A DNA stretch of 64,000 bases, from positions 5,183,778 through 5,247,777 of the forward strand of contig NC_064449.1 of the NCBI RefSeq assembly GCF_023343835.1. Reading direction: 5' to 3'. Under the pieces are notes generated by a model. The model was not told where the DNA came from. It did not search any database and saw only the letters and a list, made by a program, of their open reading frames with translations. Below, in pieces: positions 47,111 to 59,313 of the stretch; position 1 is the first letter of the stretch, and each line of letters starts with the position of its first letter. A program made the translations under genes and the position numbers. This stretch comes from Lagopus muta. Taxonomy: Eukaryota; Chordata; Aves; Galliformes; Phasianidae.

Positions 47111-48106
47111 TGAGAAAGGTGCTGCCGTGTGCACTGCTGAGGTTAGATGTCATCCGAGCATCCCTGCTTGATGTGCGTGTGCAGGCAGCGCTCAGCGGGA
47201 ACGTGGCTATTGGGATGAAAGCTGTAGCTTAACCTATGGGCGGTTTGAAATCACCGCATTGTAGAGCGGTATCCAGAGTGAAGATGGGACTCGGCAGGAA
47301 CGCTTCCCTTTCCCCAGCTTGCCTTTGTTGTCTCTGCTTTGGTGAATATTAAGAGGGGTTGCTGACCCTTGCAAGCCTGCGACCTCTGTATCTGAAAGGC
47401 TGGTGGAGCAGAGCTTCTTCTCAACCTCACTGAGCCACTCTTTCACCGCCGCTCGCCTTTCTTTGCCAGCATGATGCTATGGAAATGCGAGCGATGGAAA
47501 TGCCCCTGAGAGCCGCCACCCTCGGAGCAGATTTGGTGCCCCCTCCCACGTTTGGCCGGGGGTCGGCAGGCAGTCTGCCTTGCATCCTGCATACGACCCG
47601 CTGGGGCTGATAAGGAGGGCCAAAGAGTGCAGAGGGAGCTTATCTGGGAGGAATGTGGGAGGCACAGCTGAAAGCTGCTCGTTGATGTAAGGAAATTGCG
47701 TGTGTGAGCCTGCAGTGACTCACCTAAATGCCTTGCCTGCACAGTGTTACTGTGTGCCATTGCACTCTGCAGGCGCAGCTGCCTGTCCATCATTTGCCAT
47801 CTCGCTGCCTGGCTCTTGCATCATGAGGACAGTACTTAGAATACCATTGTTAACTTCGGAGAAGGGAAAGCGGGGGATCGTATTTTCATTTTACCACGTC
47901 TTCCTGGGGAGCAAGAGCAGGAACTCTTGTTCCCTTATGAAGCCAATTACTGGGGCTAAAACTTAACTTAGTGTTTTACACCAACCTCTTAGAAGGAGCA
48001 GAAGAACAAATTGTAATGCCACAGCGCTGTCTCTGCTGGTCTAAGCTTATGGGATGGATCTGGAGCAAAACAAATATTGAAACTGAGCTTTGAACCTTGA
48101 CTTGCT

Positions 48107-48310
48107 TGGATGTTAGGACCAATTTTTTTTCCCAAAGAGCAGCCAGGCACTGGGGCAGGCTGCCCAGGGAGCTGTTAGGGTCACTGTCCCAGGAGATGTT
48201 GAAGGAACGTGGAGATGTGGCACTGAGGGATGTGGTTACTGGGTATGGTGGGGTTGGACTTAGTGATTTTAGAGGTTTTTTCCAACCTTAACGATTCTAT
48301 GATTCTCTGA
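48107..48310 (+). repeat. CR1 LINE 3'-end fragment
   Basis: It contains 'gcactggggcaggctgccca', 'gtgatttttagagg'-like wording, 'ttccaaccttaacgattctatga' and repeated terminal ATTCTATGA-type units, all typical of the CR1 3' end. It is 5'-truncated and moderately diverged, from an older subfamily than the copies at 1-227 and 50911-51356. Confidence 0.88.
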
Positions 48311-49025
48311 CTTTCTTTTCCCTCATATTTTGTGCCCGCCATCTGTGCCACCTTGCAGTGCTTAAGGAAGAAGAGAGAGCAGGATTTTAACTCAAGTGAC
48401 AGTATTTTGCTCTCATATATGGTACAGTGATGGCTTGTTCCAGACTTTCAAACTGCAGAGACGTAGCAGCCTTCTAGGTGATTGCCCATGACTCATTCCT
48501 GTAAAGGCAGCTCTGCTCTGCACAGAAAATAACTGCTCTGGTTCAGTCTTCTGAAATGAACCAGGAATTTCCCATTTGTAAAGCAGGACAGTGCAGCTAT
48601 GAAGAGGTGGACTGAGTCTGTGTTGCTCCAAACTACACCCGGTATCTTGTGTCAGAGCCAGCCTGTCCAGCTCTGCCCCTCCACCTCCACCACTGTCTCC
48701 ATAAATGAAGCAGCAATGTGTGGGTCTGGCTCACCTCCTCCTCAACAGCCACTGAAATCTTAGATGTTACTGATACGCCTCCGCAGAACCATGGGAGCTG
48801 GGTGCCCTGGCTGCAACTCTATGCTTTAACACTTAATTGTTTCTTTTAATGTTTTATGAGAAGGTGCTCAGCAATGCAAGACAACAATTTTAAGAACTGG
48901 GCATCTTTTGGTTAACACAGCCGATGTGAGCTCCTGAAGTCCTTTTCCATGGTTCTGAGAGCACAATGCAAAGGTAGATTGAAATGTAAGGAGGGTACTC
49001 TGTCTCTCTCGTATGTATCATAACA

Positions 49026-49086
49026 TCATAGAATGCCTTAAGTTGGAGTGGACCTTAAAGATCACCTAGATCCAACTCCCTGCCAT
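49026..49086 (-). repeat. Short CR1 LINE 3'-end fragment
   Basis: 'atcatagaatgccttaagtt', 'ggaccttaaagatcacctag' and 'tccaactccctgcca' together read as the reverse complement of a CR1 terminus. The match fades after about 60 bp. Confidence 0.75.
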
Positions 49087-49969
49087 GTCCGTGGCTGCTC
49101 TTCCCTCTGCATTCCCACAGCATGTCTGTCCTGTAGTTTCCACGAGGCTTCTCTTTCCCAGTTGTTGTCTCTGCTGTCAGCGAAGCATCCAGGCACTGAA
49201 TGCTGGGCTGGGCAGTGCTGTTGTCTCTCCTGGGGCTGGTTGCATTGCTCTGCTGATTCCAGCTGCATTGCCCCATTCTGGCAGGGCTCACTTTCCCATG
49301 TCTGGGTAAGCACTCAACTGGTGCTCCATCAGCCTCTCATACCACGCAGTGTTTGAGATGCTTGTGAACGGGCGAGCTGCTCATCCTTGGCACTGCTGGC
49401 CTCACTGTGTGAGTGTCACTGGGCTCAGCAGGGCCGGGACGTGTGCTCTGGTGCTGTGCCATGGGGACATCCTGTGCCCATCACTGGTGTACCCATAGCC
49501 CAGTGGTTTCCAGCATCCTTAGCGGATGAGCAGACAGCGCTTCCTTGCAGGAGGGTGTGACCTTTCCAATTTGCAGGCATGTGTGTTGGAGGAGGGGAAT
49601 TAATTAAAGTGACTTGATAGATTTCTTGCTTGGATGTAATATGAACTGTATCCTCGCAGTGAGAGGATTCGTGATCTGCTGGTGGGCTGTGCTCGGAATC
49701 ACAGTTCATTTCCCTCTGTTGTCGAAGGTCTAAATGAGCTTTCTGGCTATAATGAGATCGATGTGCACAAGGCTCTGATGGAGCTAATCACAAAGAGCCT
49801 TCTCCCACCAGAGCAAATGGTGTGAAACTGAGCACTGAGTTTGGGGCCATCACAGCTTGCAGCCCACAGCCTCTGCCCCTGTGGGTGCTGCTGAGCCCCA
49901 GAGGGCCATGGGGCAGGGGGTGCATGGTGAGGAATGCAGATACATTTGCCCTTGGTTTCAAACTGAACT

Positions 49970-50130
49970 TTCCTGGAACAGGTTGCCCAGAACTGTGGGT
50001 GCCCCATCCCTGGAGGTGCCCGAGGCCATGGATCAGCCCTGGGCAGCCTGAGCTGGGGGGCAGCCAGCACATGGCAGGGGTAGGGCTGGGGGGGCTTTAA
50101 TGTCCTCTCCAAGCTCAGCCATTGTATGAT
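49970..50130 (+). repeat. CR1 LINE 3'-end fragment
   Basis: 'ctggaacaggttgcccagaa', 'tgccccatccctggaggtgc' and the end 'gccattgtatgat' are CR1 3' terminal sequence in the sense direction. It is followed after about 780 bp by a longer CR1 copy in the same orientation. Confidence 0.87.
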
Positions 50131-50910
50131 TTGCTTCTCAGAACTGATTGGAGTGTTTTCCTGGTATTCTCAGGATACCTGCGCTCTGTGCTTGAAAGTG
50201 AGGTTTTCTGTTATATTTTTCTCAATCAGATAATGGAAAATGCTGCTTCTATGTCAGGCCAGCTCAGCACTCGTGGGAAGATCATTAATTCCAAGCTATA
50301 ACCACAGCTAAAAAATATATTGCTCCTTAGACCTCCGCTTCATTGCCCAAATAACAAATGGCAACGCAGAGGCGTGCAGCAGGGTGACTGTGCCGAGGTG
50401 GGATGCAAACCTGCTTGCTCAGCCAGGTTCCAGTGGCAGCAGAGCTGTGGGAACACAGCCTGTGGTCTAACAGAACCGACACAGCCTTACCACCTCTTCC
50501 TTAATCAGATGCTTTATTTGAAGTTGTTTCCTTGGCTGCTTTCACGCTGTCCCCTTCTCGGCTCTGCTGCAGCAACACGGGGTGTGGGGGCACAGCCCTC
50601 TGCGTGTGTGGGTTTGGATTCTGGTCAGCGTGATTTGCATTTGTAGGGGCAAGATCGATACAGCCTTTTTGTAAATTGGAGATGGGAAGCATAATGAACA
50701 GTGTTAGGGATTTAGTTAACGGTGTTGGTTAAGAATCCTAAATAACCTCATTTGCGAGTGGCTTTGAACCGCAGTTTTGGCTCGTTCAGCAAACGAGACG
50801 GCGTCATTTGGTTAGAGATGGAAATATGGATTAACTTGGAGAAAGCAAATGCGTGTGATGTGTGTGCGATGCTGCCTCCATGGAGGGTATGGAGACTAGT
50901 GACCCCAGAC

Positions 50911-51356
50911 GTGCTGAGCGTGTCCAGAGAAGGGCCACAAAACTGACCCAAGGGATGGAACAGCTCCCCTACCAGGAGAGGCTGAGAGCTGGGGCTGTGC
51001 AGCATGGAGAGGAGAAGGCTCCGGGGACAGAGGAAAGCGGTCTTCCAGTATCTGAAGGGGCTGTAAGAAAGAAGGGAGGGAGTCTTCAGCGGGATCTGTT
51101 GTGATAGGACAAGGGGAAATGGTTTCAAACTCAAAGAAGGGAGATTTAGATTGGATGTAAGGAAGTTTTGACACTGAGGGCAGTGAGGCACTGCACAGGG
51201 TGCCCAGAGAGCTGGTGCTGCCCCATCCCTGCACACAGCCACGCTCAGGGGACGGCGCTGTGAGCACTGCTGGAGCTGTGGGTGTCCCTGTGCACTGCAG
51301 GCAGTGGGAACAGACGGCCTTTGGGGGTCCTTTCCAACTCCAACCATTCTGTGATT
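50911..51356 (+). repeat. CR1 LINE 3' fragment, longest copy in window
   Basis: At about 446 bp this is the longest CR1 piece here. It includes part of the last reading frame region ('gagcgtgtccagagaaggg', 'aggagaggctgagagctggg'), then 'ttagattggatgtaaggaag' and the terminal 'ccattctgtga'. It is 5'-truncated and encodes nothing complete; the 206-codon minus-strand frame across it is incidental. It is nearly identical to 1-227 over the shared part, indicating recent activity of one subfamily. Confidence 0.92.
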
Positions 51357-54300
51357 CAGAGCCTTCAAGCAACGAACAGAAAACTTTCATTTATGTTGTG
51401 CATGCTGTACACAGTGCTTCTGGTTGGTGTTGGCACTGTAGCAAGCGATGTTCGCAGGAGGCCTTGGGGTGCTTGTACAGTGCTGAGCACAGTCCAGGCT
51501 GCATGCACTGCTTCTGCAAGTGAGCAGGGAGCAGGGAGCCTGGCCAGCGGGTGGAAGGACTTTGTGTGGCAGGCTGCCTATGGACCATGCGTGCAGCCCA
51601 CAATTGTTGAAAATTAGCTTCCTAGCATTGCTGGATTTAGGAAATATTTGTGGTTTACTTCAATGATTATGCAGTAAGACACTTGAACTGAACTTTAACA
51701 TATGTAAAAGCAGAGCTAAGAAAGACCCGGCGGGTGCTTGTGGACTCATGAAGTGTCTCCATGCTGGGACTGTTACCGAGTCCCCATTGCTGCCCATGGA
51801 GCTCATGCCCCAAGGGGGTCCCCTCCTCCTCTCGCTCTCTGCAGTGCCTGGCTTGGGGTTTTCAAGGTCTCAAACTGGGACTTGTGTGAAGCAGGGTCTG
51901 TGCCCTCTCTTTGAGCAGCCTGAGGTTCCTTCTATGTGTGCACTGCGCTGTAGTGGATGCGGGAAGGAAAGCCAGAGTGCACTGCTCCTCTTGCTGGGTT
52001 GCAGCAGTGCCTTTTGCCCTGCTCTGCAGGGAGGCACCTGCCTGCCTGAGCTGTGAGTTGAGCAGCATTGGTGCCAGCACAGCAGCCCCGTGCTTCTGCC
52101 CACTTGGTGTCTCTGTGTTCAGCTCAGGAGGTGGCTCGGCTGCTGGGCTCACGGCTGTCTCCTGCTGTGCCCCACAGTTTATTGGTGCCACAGCTCGGCT
52201 CTGCTTCCCCATAGAGGGAGGGCAGCGTGGTGGTGGGCCTTTGCCCATCTCTCACCCATTCTTTTGAAGCACGGTGGGGGGCAGCCCTCGTTGCTTCCAT
52301 GCAGGCGCCTGCTGGGGCTGGATGTGACATCTGGCTGGTTCTATGAGGCCACCAGGACTGCCGAGCTCTTTCTCTGCAGCTCGTTCTCCTGGGGCACAAA
52401 TTCCAACTCTTAAAGCGTTTAATAAACTGTGTAACAATGGCTTAAAGGAAGTCAGTGAATACAGTGGCATCCCAGAGAGGTGGAGGAGGAGAACCTGCGA
52501 GATGAGAGGGCACAGGAGCTGCCTGCAAGAAAGGGAGCTGGCTTCAGGGTCTCAGTGCCACCACCCTATTATCTGCTTATTGCAAACTGATCACGTTTAG
52601 CAGAGCTCTTGGTGCCAGCAGTTCATAATCCTGGAGTAGGCTGGGAAGCAGAACCTGGGGTTTTGATTTATTTGCATGCTGCAAACCAAAGGGAAGAAAT
52701 GTATTTGTGTGTGCTTTCTGGCTGAAGCAGGATAGGGACGTTGGGGAATAAATAATGTGATGACACCGGGACTTATACGCTTGTTCAGCTGCATTGATTG
52801 CATTCAAAGGGTCTCACAGTTCTATCGATCTGGGCCTTTCTTCTACCTGCAGAGCTGGGGGAGCAGGAGGGCCAGTCCCCAATGCGCGAGTGCCTGTGCG
52901 ACGTTACAGCCCAGCATCGTGCTGCTTTACAAACAGCTGTTCAGCAGCTCAAGGGTATTTGCTCAGGTGCCAGTGTAGGGGAAGAGTATCCCCAAAGGGC
53001 CATGCAGTTAATCCTTGCTAGCTGCCCGTTATGGATGGGAGAGCAAGAACCTCCGTATCTGTTTATATACTTTAATTACTCCATTGTAAACAAGCCGGTG
53101 CACAGGCTGAACTAGCAATAAATAATAAAAAACACCCACACCCCCAGCCTGGCCTTTTCCATCAGCTCCTCTCCTGCTGCAGCACCATGCCCCTCTAACG
53201 AGGCAGGCTGTGATCCCAGCACTCCCCGACCCTCCTGGCTGACCGTGGGCTCTGCGGGCCAACCTTGTTAAAATGAATCACATTTGGCATATCTCCCCGT
53301 GGTGCCTCTCCAGATGAAAGTGGTCCCAGCTCGCACGCTCTATTTTTTGTTTTGTTTCTGTATGTGACAATTTTCTCTATACAAAACCCTCTTTTGTCAT
53401 TTTGGAGAAGAGATTATGGGGGAAACAAGAGCCCGCCTTTTTTATTTCCATCTTGTGCTTTCTCATGGCTCCACAAACGGCATTGTTCGTGGCCAAGGAA
53501 CAATGAAATTTCTCTGTTCCCATATCTGATGTGATTAAAGGAGCTGCGGAGCAGAAGTTACACTGAAGATTATAATGAACAGAGGAGACTTTGCTATACT
53601 GAACGTGAAACACAAGGGAAGATTCTGGCCCTGGACTTGCTTCCTGTAAAGCAAATCCCCCTTTTTTTTCTGATCTGCAAAGGAGTCTGAGGTTGTTCCC
53701 CTGAAGAAGGCTGTAAGTGGGCTAAGTGCCTTCCTCCTGCTCAGGAGTGCTCTGTGTCAGCCTGGGAGCAGTCCCACCATGATGGGCTGTGATGGGAAGA
53801 GCGCATGGAGATCAAATTTTGTGCTTTAGAAAAAAAAGAAGGAAAAAATAATAATAATTTAAAAAAAAACAACACATGGGGAGCTGTGGCCCCTTGAGAA
53901 AGATGAGGAAGTTGCATTTAAAGATTTAGCAATGGGACACAGAGCCTGGGCTGCATGCAGGGAATCCTGCTCCAGGGGTGCTGCCATGGGGTCTGCCAGG
54001 CTGCTGGGTGCCTGCAGTTGCTCTGCAGGGGATGGCTCCACTTCCCTCCCTGCCTGAGCTCCAGCTGCAGCCTCCCCTGTCTGCTCAGGGACATGGACCC
54101 TCACATCCTCTCTCTCCATTTTCCTGCAGTTTGCTTTATCATGTCTTTTGTCCTTGATATGTAAAATGGCACTTTGAAGACCTCCCCAGGGCATTTGGGG
54201 CACAGACTGGCTAGTCAGACTTGCTTTTGCTTCAGTGCTTAAAGCTGTGAAAGAAGAGCTGCTCAGGTCTTCCTACAGTGACTGGTGTCCTCCCAAGGAA

Positions 54301-56025
54301 TTAGTCATCCTAGTGCTGGCAGGACATGCTTGGTATTGTGGTTGTGTTCTGCAGGGAGCAGCACAGTGTTTGCTCTGTGCATTTGCTTTCCCTCCTTACA
54401 ACTGCTCTGTGGGCTGTTGCACCAAAACCAGAAGGTTCATAAATCATCAGCTGCCTGTGCAATCATCATCTAGTGCTGTGCAACCAGAACAGGAGGGCCG
54501 TGAGCTCGATGTAGGTGAAGAGGAACATGCTGGGCTGCAGCACATGAAGGCATCACTGCAATGATGAGACACAGCTGTGCTGAGCTCTGCCTGGTCCTCA
54601 CATGGTAAAAGGCTGCATCAGCTGCAGCACTGGGGCAGTGTGTTCACCCTGGAAGGAGAAAGAAAACTATCCTAAAAAAATAGTAATAATTAAAAAACGT
54701 GGCAAGGTCTTACTGCAACACGTTGGGCCCTGCAGTGTCATGGGAGGGGTTAATCCTGGCTGGAGATGAGGAGGGCTGGCGCTGCCGAGCAGCACTGTGA
54801 GCTGTGATGCAGCCGGGAGTTGTACGAGGAGGGAGAAGAGCTTTGCTACCCACAAGGTGAGGTAGGAAAACAATGAATCAAAGACATAGGTATTTCATAA
54901 AGCATTTGGCAGGAGGCAGCCCTTGGATTACTAGAAATAATGTGATATATTAGCCCTTGATTTGGCAGACTCTGCCTTATACTAAAGAGGAGGAGAGTGT
55001 AAATTGTGATGATTTGTGTAGAGTTTCTGACATTATCTTGGCAAAAAAAGGGCCATCTCTACAGATAAATGCACATGATCGAAATTGTGCATGTGAATTT
55101 TTATGTGCACTCTTCTTCCATCATCAGAGGGGTCCTGGATGGACATAAGAGACCTATACTGAAGAAAGCTTTGCAATGAATTCCACTCATGCTCTCAGGG
55201 GGAAGCTCCCTGCATGGCCGTACCCTCAGTTCCCATTACCAAACTCCTTGTGTCTGATCCTTAAGGAAATTATTCTGCCAGGACCAATCCCTTAGGGTCT
55301 GAACGGCCCCAGCCCAGGGGTGGGAGGGGAGTGTGGGAGCTCTGCCCCACCAACACAAAGACTGCAAACCTGGGGAGGCTGAGGTGTGCAGAGCAGCACT
55401 GGGGCTGCCAGGTTCGTGCTGGCACTGCAGGGAGTGTGAGCTGTGGGGCAGCATCACCCTGCTGGGTGCCTGGCTCAGGTATGGGGCTGCCTGCTGCAAT
55501 GAGAGAAAACAGATCCTCAGCCTCCACCGTTCTGACTTAGAGCTTCAGCTGGCTGAGTGAAAATGAGTGAGAACATTTGTGCTCCCTTTCCCCCCCCCTC
55601 CCCGCTGATAAACGTGTTCTTTTTTTTTCCTACTGTTGTTGCTTAATGCTTGCTCTGCATACAAATGCACGCCACTCCTTTCACCCGCCCATCAGAAATC
55701 CTGACAAGCTCCTGCACAGGGACTGGGATGTACTGTTACAACCACTGCTCTGAAATCAGCCTGCCTCATATTTGGGCCTCTGAGTCAAAGGGTTTCAATT
55801 TATATGTCTGATGTTAAATTTCAGTTTGTGGTGCCACAGGTCTCCGCATCTTGTGTTCTATCTGCTCAACTCAGGCTCCACTTCGGGTGCTTCCAGCTTC
55901 ATATAACCCAGCAAAATCAACAGTTGAATATCAGAGGAGTGAGTAATTTCTGTGGCACAGGTACTGACAGTGGGAATTCAGCCTTTAAATTATGATCATA
56001 AATTTTCACTGCATGCCACTGCTCA

Positions 56026-56031
56026 GTGTGT

Positions 56032-56062
<31 letters not shown>

Positions 56063-56068
56063 GGGGGG
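56026..56068 (+). repeat. (GT)10 followed by G23 tract
   Basis: Ten GT dinucleotides run straight into 23 consecutive G. The compound repeat is prone to Z-DNA or quadruplex formation and to length errors in sequencing; the exact G count should not be trusted. Confidence 0.9.
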
Positions 56069-56879
56069 TGATGATTTTATTGGGCAGAGTAGAGTTGCTC
56101 AGCTAATTAATCAGGGAAAGAAACCTGCTGTCAGGTGCAGCACAGCACCCACACACCTGGCAGTGCTGGTAATCCCTGGTCCTGGTGCATGTCTCTGTTG
56201 CCTGGGTAGAGAGAATGGATGCAGTAAGGTAAGAGATCTGAATTCCTATGTCCAGAGGTGAGTCAGTTCTCTAGTGCTGCTCTGAGTAATAACAAAGTCT
56301 TCAAACAGTTTATAATTTGGAATTATTGAAGGGCAAACGCATGCCTATTGCTTCCTGTTCCTGTACTAGAAAAGAACAGCTTTGTCCATTGTGTTCTCTG
56401 CTGAGCTCATGTGTGCCTTTGTGTAAATGAGGAAATACAGTGAGTAGGCTGAGGGTCAGGTAGGGAAGTGTGATGCCTTGGACCTGATCTTCTCAGCCCA
56501 GGGCTGCTGAGCGAGTGCTCAGCACCTCACCTCTAGGAGTGGCCCCAGTGCTGCTGTTTTGAGCTGATTTTGGTGTGACCTGAGATGAGGAACAAAGAGA
56601 GTTGTGTTAAGTGTGGGCTTTATGGGGTACCTCATTCCTGCCAAGCAAGCAGTGATTCAAATCTGCAGGAAAAAAGCAGCAGCTGGGGAGCAGGAGGTCC
56701 TCTTGTGTCCAGTCAGGCCGTGCTTAGCTGGGGAACTGCACACACCAGGTGTGGATGGCATCAGTGCTATTGTCCTGTTTGCAGGAGCGTCACACCAGGG
56801 TTCCTTCTGGGCTGAAAAACACAGGTAGGCCATAAGCTGCTGAACCATGGGAGGGGTTTATGAGGCAGACATGCAAGAA

Positions 56880-57075
56880 TAGTTGAAAGTTAGAGAAAAT
56901 GTATTTATTACAACACTTTTCATGGGCAAGTTATCATTTTGTCAAACTTTATTAGAGAAAGTAATTAATGGGCTGTAAAAGGTGCTAGTGCGTAGCCAGT
57001 AAAAGACCTAGTCCTGTGCAAATTGGCAGTTCATAGATTTATGGTTCCTTCTTTCCCCATTTATTAATATGGAGA
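56880..57075. promoter_or_regulatory. Candidate conserved noncoding block
   Basis: Repeat-free AT-rich DNA with 'aatgtatttattacaacac', 'agaaagtaattaatgggc' and 'catttattaatatgg'. There is no coding frame. Composition and motif density suggest a possible distant enhancer; this is untested. Confidence 0.2.
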
Positions 57076-59291
57076 ATGCACATGAAGCGTGTTATATGGA
57101 TGGGCTGGAGAGCCATTGTGTCTGCGGGCAGGAGCCGTGCTCCTGGGGCCCAGCAGTGAGGGCAGGGCAGGGGTCCCTCCTATCCTGTGTCTCCAGCTGC
57201 CCCGGGGGCAGGGGAAGGTGTGTGCCCCAACTGCAGCACCAAGCACTGCATCACATGTGGGGTGTGCAAGCAGAGAGCTCACTGTTGTGTGCAGGTGTTT
57301 GGAATGCTGGGCTGCACACAGCTTGTTATGGGATTGTATGTCTGTGCTCCCCGTTTTGAGAGTGTAGGCTTACTTGGCAGCTTATTCCGTTTAATTATGC
57401 TGGAGGAAGAGGAATCGATCGTTCAAAGTGAAGTTCTGGTAAAGCAGCTTCAGGGACTTCACAATCACTTATGAGCATCAGAAGAAACCAGGAGATCTAT
57501 GCCTGCTCCTGCCATGTGCTCATTGGCACTGCATCCCGGCTGTACCTGATGCTGCTGTCTGAGTGCTGCCCTCCCAGCAGCGCACTTCTCATTTCTTTGG
57601 AACCTCTCAGGTAACCAGACTCAAAGCCCTGAATGCTTGCAGAGTTCACTTATGGTTTGGAAGCAGTGGTGCCTGATAAACCCCATAGATGCAGAGGGTG
57701 CACGTATGGGAGCTCCCCTGCAGAAGACAGATAGGGCAGAGCCTGGTGTCAGCGATTCCTGGGACAGAGGGCAGCAGCTGCCAGCCCTGCTCCCTGCTGC
57801 CATATGTGGGACCACACTGTGCATGGCCGTTTCTATTCTGTGCTTTTGGCTATGGTGCAGCTCCGTCTGTCCCTTCAGCATGGAGACCTTTCCTTCCAGG
57901 ATGGCTGAGTGCTGCCCTGGCCAGAGGTCCCTCTCTCCTTGGCCTGGTCTGCTCCTGTCCCAGCACAGCATGTGGTGTCTTGTTTTCTCCCGGGGATTAT
58001 GTTAATACCATTGATTGGTTTGTTTTAAATAGTGCTGGCTGCTAGGTCACTATTAGTGGATGCTGATGCATAATTTATTGATAGCAATATTGGCTGCCTG
58101 GTAGAGGGGCATTGACTTCCACCTGTTAACCCTTCACCTGCCCACATGACCTCTTGTCATTTCTGCAGCCTTCACAATGCCCAGCTTTTTCCAGGCTGCA
58201 GAGGGTGATTTATTTTCCACAAGCTCCCTTTTTTTACCTCCTTTGGAAGAGGAGACAGGCAGTTCTGTGTTACTGACTGCCTTAACAGCCAGGAAAAGAG
58301 TGTGTGGTTAAGGGGCTGGGATGGAAGCAGAGCACATGTTAGTACCCGTGGCTGGCACTGGTTGCCTCTGCCCTCGTGTCCCCCCTTTGTGCAGAGTGCT
58401 CCCCATGTTCCATCTGACCTGCTTTGACACTTGTGGGTTTGCTTACAGAGACGCATTTGGAAAAGTAGCTTTGTCTGTTGTGAGACTTGGCTGGGGGAGC
58501 GAGCTTTTGCTGCTTCCCTCCAGGGAGCTGAGCCCAGCTGTTCTGCTACTGAGGGATGCTGCCAGTCAGCGTGCAGCAGGGTTAGAGCCTCTGCTCCAGC
58601 CTGGAGCTGGCAGTTTGCAGGAAACCTATTGGCACAGGTCAAGCTGCTGGCAGAGAGCAGTGCTGCATCAGGGAGCTGTTGGCCAGGGCTGGGGAGTGCC
58701 TGATGTTTAAAAGATCAGAAACATGAAACCAGAACTAGCCAGTGAAAACAAGGGATTTTGCTCAGGCTCCACAATTGCTGCCTGCTGCTCTGCTTCTGCT
58801 ATTATCACACTTCCTACAGTGCCAGGAGCTAATCCAGGCTTCCCTCTGTGCTGGACTTTCAGCTGCGTGGAGCTGCAGAGCCTGCAACCAGCGTGCCGCT
58901 TGCTGGCCGGTCCCTCACTCTGCGGACTGGGCCTGGTGCCACTGGTGACCTGGTGTGTGCCGTGGCAGTGCCTTTCATTGCCCTGGAGAGCTCTGCTCCA
59001 GTGTGGCACAGCAGGCCTGGGTGTTTGCCTGCTGACCCAGTCACAATGGTTCTGTGGTCATGGGAGAGCTGCGCCCCTGCAGATGTGGCACGCAAGAAGC
59101 AGTGCGGGAAGGGAGGCAGGCACACAGCTGAAATCCCAACCTTTCTGGAACTTGCTGTCTCCCAAGAATCCATAGTCCTGAAACCTTACTTTGAATTCTG
59201 CTCCGGCTTTCAAATCAGACAAACTGCCTATATGGAATTAAATGGATTATTGTGGGAGAACCATCGGGGATGAAGCTCCTTCATTTCCTGA

Positions 59292-59313
59292 GTTAGGGTA
59301 AGGTTAGGGTTAG
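59292..59313 (+). repeat. Short telomere-like repeat
   Basis: GTTAGGGTAAGGTTAGGGTTAG contains TTAGGG-type units with one slip. It is too short to be an interstitial telomere block of note and may be chance or double-strand-break repair residue. Confidence 0.5.

Noticed and set aside
50748-51368. 206-codon minus-strand open frame
   Set aside because: It is antisense to a CR1 fragment and resembles CR1 noncoding sequence read backwards.
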